Translations under genes and position numbers: made by a program | The notes under the pieces: model-generated | Told to the model about the DNA's origin: nothing | What the model saw: the letters and a program-made list of their open reading frames with translations, nothing else | Databases searched by the model: none | From: Gammaproteobacteria bacterium | GTDB taxonomy: Bacteria; Pseudomonadota; Gammaproteobacteria; Pseudomonadales; Azotimanducaceae | DNA: 34,927 nt | NCBI GenBank assembly: GCA_028818795.1 | Contig: JAPPND010000135.1 | Coordinates: forward strand, 1-34,927 | Reading direction: 5' to 3' | Part shown: in pieces, positions 30,690-34,927 of the stretch | Layout: each line of letters opens with the position of its first letter | Numbering within the stretch: the first letter of the stretch is position 1

Positions 30690-31706
30690 ATGAACGTTGA
30701 TGGCATTGAGAGGGCCGCGTTGGCGGCCGTTGACGCGGCGACGGACGAACAATCCCTTGACGATGCCCGCGTTCGCTACCTCGGCAGAAGAGGCGAACTA
30801 ACCGTATTGCTCCGATCCCTCGGTGGCATGGATGCGGCCGAACGCCCCGCTGCGGGTGCCCGCATCAACGCCGCCAAGGATCGGCTCCAAGGAGCCATCG
30901 AGCGACGCAAGGGAGCATTGGCCGCCGAGCAACTGGAACGCGAACTCGCCGAGGAGGCGATTGACGTGACCCTGCCGGGTCGATCTCGGCGCGGGGGCAG
31001 CCTGCATCCCATCACCATGACCTTCCGGCGCATCGAGCGCATCTTCGAAGCCGCAGGCTACGACGTCGTGTCGGGTCCCGAGATCGAGGACGAGTACCAC
31101 AACTTCGAGGCCCTGAACATACCCGCCGACCACCCGGCGCGCGCCATGCACGACACCCTCTACCTCGACAACGGCTTGCTGTTGCGCACCCACACATCCC
31201 CGGTGCAGATTCGCACGATGGAGGCCCGTCCCCCGCCGATTCGGGTGATCTGCCCGGGCCGGGTCTACCGAAAGGACAACATGGACGCGAGCCACAGCCC
31301 CATGTTCCATCAGGTGGAAGGCTTGGTGGTCGACGAGGGCATCGCCTTCGCGGATCTCAAGGGCGCGGTGGTCGACTTCGTGCACGGCTTCTTCGAACAG
31401 GATCTCGGCGTTCGTTTCCGGCCTTCCTACTTTCCGTTCACCGAACCGTCCGCCGAGGTCGACGTGCAATGCGTGCACTGCCTCGGCGACGGCTGCCAGG
31501 CGTGCGCACAGAGCGGCTGGACGGAGGTCTTGGGTTGCGGGATGGTACATCCCAATGTCCTCGCCAACGTCGGGATCGACACCGAGCGCTACACGGGCTT
31601 CGCCTTCGGCTTCGGTGTGGATCGCTTCGCCACCCTGTTCTACGAGATCGACGACATGCGGGCGCTGTTCGACAACGAACTGCGCTTCCTCACGCAGTTC
31701 GCATGA
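30690..31706 (+). CDS. pheS: Phenylalanyl-tRNA synthetase alpha subunit
   Basis: This 338-residue catalytic subunit has an N-terminal coiled-coil (about 1-85) and a class II synthetase core: motif 2 region [24 protein letters not shown] and motif 3 [13 protein letters not shown]. It includes a four-cysteine insertion ([12 protein letters not shown], near 262-273), a zinc-knuckle-like piece found in some PheS lineages but not in E. coli. The start at ATG 30690 gives the usual N-terminus; the Shine-Dalgarno is weak. It overlaps pheT by four bases (ATGA), consistent with the equal need for both subunits. Confidence 0.96.
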   Translation: MNVDGIERAALAAVDAATDEQSLDDARVRYLGRRGELTVLLRSLGGMDAAERPAAGARINAAKDRLQGAIERRKGALAAEQLERELAEEAIDVTLPGRSRRGGSLHPITMTFRRIERIFEAAGYDVVSGPEIEDEYHNFEALNIPADHPARAMHDTLYLDNGLLLRTHTSPVQIRTMEARPPPIRVICPGRVYRKDNMDASHSPMFHQVEGLVVDEGIAFADLKGAVVDFVHGFFEQDLGVRFRPSYFPFTEPSAEVDVQCVHCLGDGCQACAQSGWTEVLGCGMVHPNVLANVGIDTERYTGFAFGFGVDRFATLFYEIDDMRALFDNELRFLTQFA

Positions 31707-34081
31707 AATACAGCGAACAGTGGCTCAAGGAGTGGGTGCCCATCACGGTTTCCACCGCGGAACTGTGCGATCAACTCACCAATGCGGGGCTGGAGGTGGA
31801 CGGCACGGAAGGCGTCGCAGAGGAGTTCTCGCGTGTTGTCGTTGCCAGGGTCACGGCGGTGGAACCGCACCCCAACGCCTCCAGGCTATCGGTCTGCCAG
31901 GTGGACGATGGTGCCGTTACGTCAACCGTGGTCTGCGGTGCGCCGAACGTCATGCCGGGATTGGTGAGCGCGTTTGCCCGTGTGGGCGCCGTGCTCCCCG
32001 ACGGCACGGTGGTCGGTCGTTCCGAACTCCGCGGCGTCGTCTCTGAGGGCATGCTGCTGAGCACCCGTGAACTCGGTCTCGACGCAGATGCCGACGGCAT
32101 CCTGGAACTCGACGCCGACATCGAATGCGGAACCGATCTCCGGGTGGCCTTGGGACTGGACGACGTGGTCATCGACATCGACCTGACGCCGAACCGAGGG
32201 GATGCGCTGAGCATCCGCGGCTTGGCCCGGGAGGTCGGCGTGCTCAACCAATTGCCCGTATCCGCACCCCGGATCGACGACGTTCAAGCGGACACGGAGA
32301 CGGTGTTCGGCGTCGAGATCGCGGACTACGCCGGCTGTCCCCGGTACCTTGGGCGCGTCATCGAGGGGGTCGACGTCGGCCGACCCACGCCTTGGTGGAT
32401 GCGTGAACGCTTGCGCCGCTGCGGGCTGCGTCCGATCGATCCGGTCGTGGATGTGACCAACTACGTCCTGCTCGAACTTGGCCAACCCATGCACGCCTTC
32501 GACCTCGAGCAACTGTCCGGTGGCATCGTGGTGCGCAACGGTCGCGCCGGCGAGTCGATGACGCTGCTTGACGGGCGCGACATCGAAGTCGACGAAACGG
32601 TTTTGCTGATCACAGACAGCGACGGACCTGTTGCCATGGCGGGCGTTATGGGCGGGGAGAGAAGTGGAGTTGGAACAGAAACTTGCAACGTATTTCTCGA
32701 ATGTGCCTACTTTTCGCCAACGACCGTCGCGAGGACGTCACGCCGCTTCGATCTCCATACCGACGCCGCTTACCGGTATGCGAGGGGGGTCGACCACCAA
32801 CTACAGGCCAAGGCGATGGAACGGGCGACTCGACTGCTCGTGGACATCGCCGGGGGTCGCCCGGGGCCCGTCGTGGAGGCGGTCAGCGAGGAGGACCTGC
32901 CCGTGGCCAACCGGGTGTCGTTGCGCAAGTCCCGACTCGACCTGTTGGTCGGGGAGGAGATTCCGGTCGAGGAGGTGGCGCGGATCCTCGACCGCCTGGA
33001 ACTAACGCCTTCCTGCGTCGGCGAGGGCGACGATCGCGTCTGGACCACGACGAGCCCGAGTCATCGGTTCGACATCGCCCGCGAAGAGGACCTGGTCGAG
33101 GAGGTGCTGCGGATCCATGGTTACAACGCCATCGAGAGCCGGGTGCCGATCGTGCCGTTGCCGTTGGGGCGGGCGCGGGTGAGCGAGTTGCTCGACGCGC
33201 GGCTGAAGGATCTGCTCGTCGACTTGGGCTACGCGGAGGCCATCACCTACAGTTTCATCGAGGCGAGGATTGCCGACCTGCTCGACCCGGGCGGCGAGCC
33301 GGTCTCGGTGGTCAACCCCGTATCGAGCGAAGATGCGGTGATGCGAACCAGCCTGCTTCCGGGTCTCGTGACTGCGCTTGTCAACAACCTGTCCCGTCAG
33401 GCGGCGCGAGTCCGGCTGTTCGAAACCGGACAGTGCTTCCGCAAGGAGGGGGACGATCTTCAGCAGGTGACGCTTTTCGGGGGAATCCTGTTCGGCCCCA
33501 GGGAAACGGAAGGCTGGGCTCATGATCGCGAACCGGTCGACTTCTTCGACGTCAAGGGCGATGTCGAACGGATGTTCGCGCTCGGGGGTTTAAGTGTGGG
33601 CTATGCGAAGGCGTCGGATCCCGTTCTGCATCCGGGTCAGTCTGCGGTCGTCCTCGTGGAAGGCGAACCGGCCGGCCGATTCGGTCGTTTGCATCCGGAG
33701 GTGGAGACGGTGTTGGAACTGCCGGGTGGCGTGTTCGTGTTCGAATTGGAGGGCGACGCCGTGCTGGCTCGCCGACGGCGGCGTCACGGCTCCGTGTCGC
33801 GTCAGCCCTCCGTTCGGCGGGACCTGGCCCTGGTTGTGGACCGAGCCATCCCGGCGGCAAGTATCGAATCGATCGTCCGCACACGCCTCGGCGAAATATT
33901 GGCGGAGTTCACTTTTTTTGATGTCTATGGGGGTGAAGGCATTGATTCCAATAAGAAAAGTGTCGGAATAGGCTTGACCTTTCAACATCGGTCGCGCACC
34001 CTTACGGATACTGAGATTGCCCAACATCTGGACGACACGCTGCTCGACCTCACGAGGAGACTCGGTGTTCGCTTGCGCTAG
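31703..34081 (+). CDS. pheT: Phenylalanyl-tRNA synthetase beta subunit
   Basis: This 792-residue subunit is of normal length. It has a tRNA-binding OB domain (about 44-150, [22 protein letters not shown]), B3/B4 editing region, B5 domain, and a C-terminal FDX-ACB anticodon-binding domain (about 700-792, [15 protein letters not shown] onward). It pairs with PheS as alpha2beta2. Two stretches, about 32640-32720 and 33893-33985, use much more AT-rich codons than the rest of the gene although the protein there is conserved; the second includes a run of seven T (33913-33919). The frame stays open through both. It is co-translated with pheS. Confidence 0.96.
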   Translation: MKYSEQWLKEWVPITVSTAELCDQLTNAGLEVDGTEGVAEEFSRVVVARVTAVEPHPNASRLSVCQVDDGAVTSTVVCGAPNVMPGLVSAFARVGAVLPDGTVVGRSELRGVVSEGMLLSTRELGLDADADGILELDADIECGTDLRVALGLDDVVIDIDLTPNRGDALSIRGLAREVGVLNQLPVSAPRIDDVQADTETVFGVEIADYAGCPRYLGRVIEGVDVGRPTPWWMRERLRRCGLRPIDPVVDVTNYVLLELGQPMHAFDLEQLSGGIVVRNGRAGESMTLLDGRDIEVDETVLLITDSDGPVAMAGVMGGERSGVGTETCNVFLECAYFSPTTVARTSRRFDLHTDAAYRYARGVDHQLQAKAMERATRLLVDIAGGRPGPVVEAVSEEDLPVANRVSLRKSRLDLLVGEEIPVEEVARILDRLELTPSCVGEGDDRVWTTTSPSHRFDIAREEDLVEEVLRIHGYNAIESRVPIVPLPLGRARVSELLDARLKDLLVDLGYAEAITYSFIEARIADLLDPGGEPVSVVNPVSSEDAVMRTSLLPGLVTALVNNLSRQAARVRLFETGQCFRKEGDDLQQVTLFGGILFGPRETEGWAHDREPVDFFDVKGDVERMFALGGLSVGYAKASDPVLHPGQSAVVLVEGEPAGRFGRLHPEVETVLELPGGVFVFELEGDAVLARRRRRHGSVSRQPSVRRDLALVVDRAIPAASIESIVRTRLGEILAEFTFFDVYGGEGIDSNKKSVGIGLTFQHRSRTLTDTEIAQHLDDTLLDLTRRLGVRLR

Positions 34082-34129
34082 GGGGTGCGGCACGGTTCTG
34101 TTGGGACGCGGAAACCTCTGATCCGCTGC

Positions 34130-34135
34130 GGAGGG
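34130..34135 (+). promoter_or_regulatory. Shine-Dalgarno that decides the ihfA start
   Basis: GGAGGG, 7 bases before GTG 34143. It is too far (16 bases) from ATG 34152, so the GTG start is preferred. Confidence 0.6.
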
Positions 34136-34142
34136 CTCGACG

Positions 34143-34448
34143 GTGGGTGCAATGACCAAGGCACAGATGGCCGACCGGCTGTTCGAGGACTTAGGCTTCA
34201 ACAAGCGCGAAGCCAAGGAGATCGTCGAGTCCTTCTTCGAGGGGATATCCGCCGCGCTCGAGCGCAACGAGCCAGTCAAGTTGTCCGGATTCGGGAACTT
34301 CGATCTCCGCGACAAACGCGAACGACCCGGCCGCAATCCGAGGACGGGCGAAGAAATCCCCGTCTCGGCGCGTCGAGTCGTGACGTTCCATCCTGGTCAG
34401 AAGCTTCGATCGCGGGTCGAGACCCATGTCGGATCCGACACCGACTGA
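34143..34448 (+). CDS. ihfA: Integration host factor subunit alpha
   Basis: This 101-residue HU/IHF-family DNA-bending protein binds specific sites as a heterodimer with IhfB. Family pieces are [29 protein letters not shown], the sheet [29 protein letters not shown] with the arm's proline, and [18 protein letters not shown]. Its position right after pheT is the normal gammaproteobacterial order. GTG 34143 is favoured by its Shine-Dalgarno; ATG 34152 three codons on would give the more usual N-terminus. It overlaps the following regulator gene by 23 bases. Confidence 0.95.
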   Translation: MGAMTKAQMADRLFEDLGFNKREAKEIVESFFEGISAALERNEPVKLSGFGNFDLRDKRERPGRNPRTGEEIPVSARRVVTFHPGQKLRSRVETHVGSDTD

Positions 34449-34782
34449 CCAACTGCCCCCGATTCCGCCGAAGCGCTACTTCACCATTGGCGAAGTCAGC
34501 GAATTGTGCGACGTCAAGACCCATGTGCTGCGCTATTGGGAGCAGGAGTTCGACGACCTGCAACCGGTGAAGAGACGTGGCAACCGGCGCTACTACCAGG
34601 AGCATGACATTCTGCTTGTCAGGCGCATCCGGGCCTTGCTCTACGATCAGGGCTACACGATTGGCGGTGCCAGGCAGAAACTGTCCGGCGGGGAATCGAA
34701 ACAGGATCAAACCCGGGCGCGGCTGGTGGTCAGGCAGACGATCGCCGATCTGGAGGACGTGCTCGCCATTCTGAAGTCGTGA
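34426..34782 (+). CDS. MerR-family transcriptional regulator
   Basis: This 118-residue regulator has the MerR winged-helix domain (about 18-87): [22 protein letters not shown] and [21 protein letters not shown], followed by a short C-terminal helix without a recognisable effector-binding domain. A gene of this type directly after ihfA is a conserved neighbour in Pseudomonas-like Gammaproteobacteria; its target is not known to me. It starts inside ihfA (ATG 34426). The tRNA-Pro often found next is not seen here. Confidence 0.9.
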   Translation: MSDPTPTDQLPPIPPKRYFTIGEVSELCDVKTHVLRYWEQEFDDLQPVKRRGNRRYYQEHDILLVRRIRALLYDQGYTIGGARQKLSGGESKQDQTRARLVVRQTIADLEDVLAILKS

Positions 34783-34814
34783 CGCGTCGCAGGTACGGGC
34801 ATGCGGCACAGACT

Positions 34815-34841
34815 CGTAGGGGACGGGCTTGTCCCGTCCCG
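34815..34841 (+). repeat. GTAGGGG palindromic repeat, copy D (intergenic)
   Basis: Arms GGGACGGG and CCCGTCCC around CTTGT, identical in sequence to copy C at 8233-8259, about 26.5 kb away. It lies 33 bases after the merR-type stop, where its hairpin could act as a terminator or stabilise the mRNA end. Confidence 0.85.
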
Positions 34842-34886
34842 CCAGCACGACGGGGCCGGGTCGCGGACGCGCAGGAACAACGGGAC

Positions 34887-34910
34887 CGTAGGGGACGGGC
34901 TTGTCTTGCG
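34887..34910 (+). repeat. GTAGGGG repeat, copy E (half element)
   Basis: The head and left arm (CGTAGGGGACGGG) and the CTTGT loop match copies C and D. The right arm is replaced by CTTGCGCC, so the hairpin is broken. It may be a truncated copy, or one that continues beyond the window's right edge in another arrangement. Confidence 0.65.
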
Positions 34911-34927
34911 CCAGGCGAAGCTTGGCG

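Noticed and set aside
33911-33922. T7 run in pheT as a programmed frameshift site
   Set aside because: A shift would meet a stop at once (TTTTGA) and the zero frame encodes the full conserved C-terminus.
34783-34927. Possible tRNA-Pro after the merR-type gene
   Set aside because: No cloverleaf or T-arm consensus is present; the stretch holds only palindromic repeats.
1-34927. CRISPR array, integrase, transposase or phage genes
   Set aside because: No regularly spaced direct repeats and no protein with such motifs were found on either strand.

Overview
The window reads as chromosomal DNA from a GC-rich, uncultured-looking gammaproteobacterium. The best lineage evidence is the right end, where infC-rpmI-rplT-pheS-pheT-ihfA and a MerR-type regulator lie in the order typical of Gammaproteobacteria, but without thrS next to infC. 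Gene density is very high, with many 4-base start/stop overlaps. No tRNA, rRNA, CRISPR array, phage or complete insertion sequence was seen.

Layout. (1) 1-2003, minus strand: an iron-type surface signalling set, with the start of a TonB-dependent receptor carrying an STN domain, a FecR-like anti-sigma factor and an ECF sigma factor. (2) 2407-5953, minus: a dgcN-dgcA pair for D-glutamate use, preceded by a striking four-site palindromic operator candidate, then a secreted tannase/feruloyl-esterase-family hydrolase. (3) 6137-14879, plus: a tightly coupled peptide-type ABC transporter cassette (binding protein, two permeases, two ATPases, a small membrane protein, second binding protein). The two binding proteins are close paralogues. 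The first carries an 85-residue tail encoded by palindromic repeat DNA. (4) 14876-23924, minus: an HNH domain protein, a fused two-domain acyl-CoA dehydrogenase, a dienoyl-CoA-isomerase-like crotonase, a MATE exporter without a normal start codon, a MaoC hydratase, an LLM-class flavin oxidoreductase, a normal GAPDH and a GAPDH paralogue lacking the catalytic cysteine. (5) 24015-29110: a GH32-fold protein with altered catalytic motifs (plus), convergent with an S9 peptidase, a thiolase-like protein and its DUF35 OB-fold partner (minus). (6) 29396-34782, plus: the translation operon, in which infC appears to start at AUC.

How the genes may work together. The ABC system could bring in peptides, and DgcN/DgcA could channel D-Glu into N-acetyl-L-glutamate. 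The fused acyl-CoA dehydrogenase, MaoC hydratase, dienoyl-CoA isomerase and thiolase-DUF35 pair resemble enzymes for CoA-linked breakdown of branched or steroid-like side chains. Both links are inference.

A dispersed palindromic repeat family (core GTAGGGG, then an 8-base stem around a CTTGT loop) occurs at 8071-8259 and 34815-34910, with a related element at 20991-21062. It is fused into gene ends: it supplies the C-terminus of one protein and the stop codon of another. This and the GAPDH pseudo-enzyme pair are the most unusual observations.
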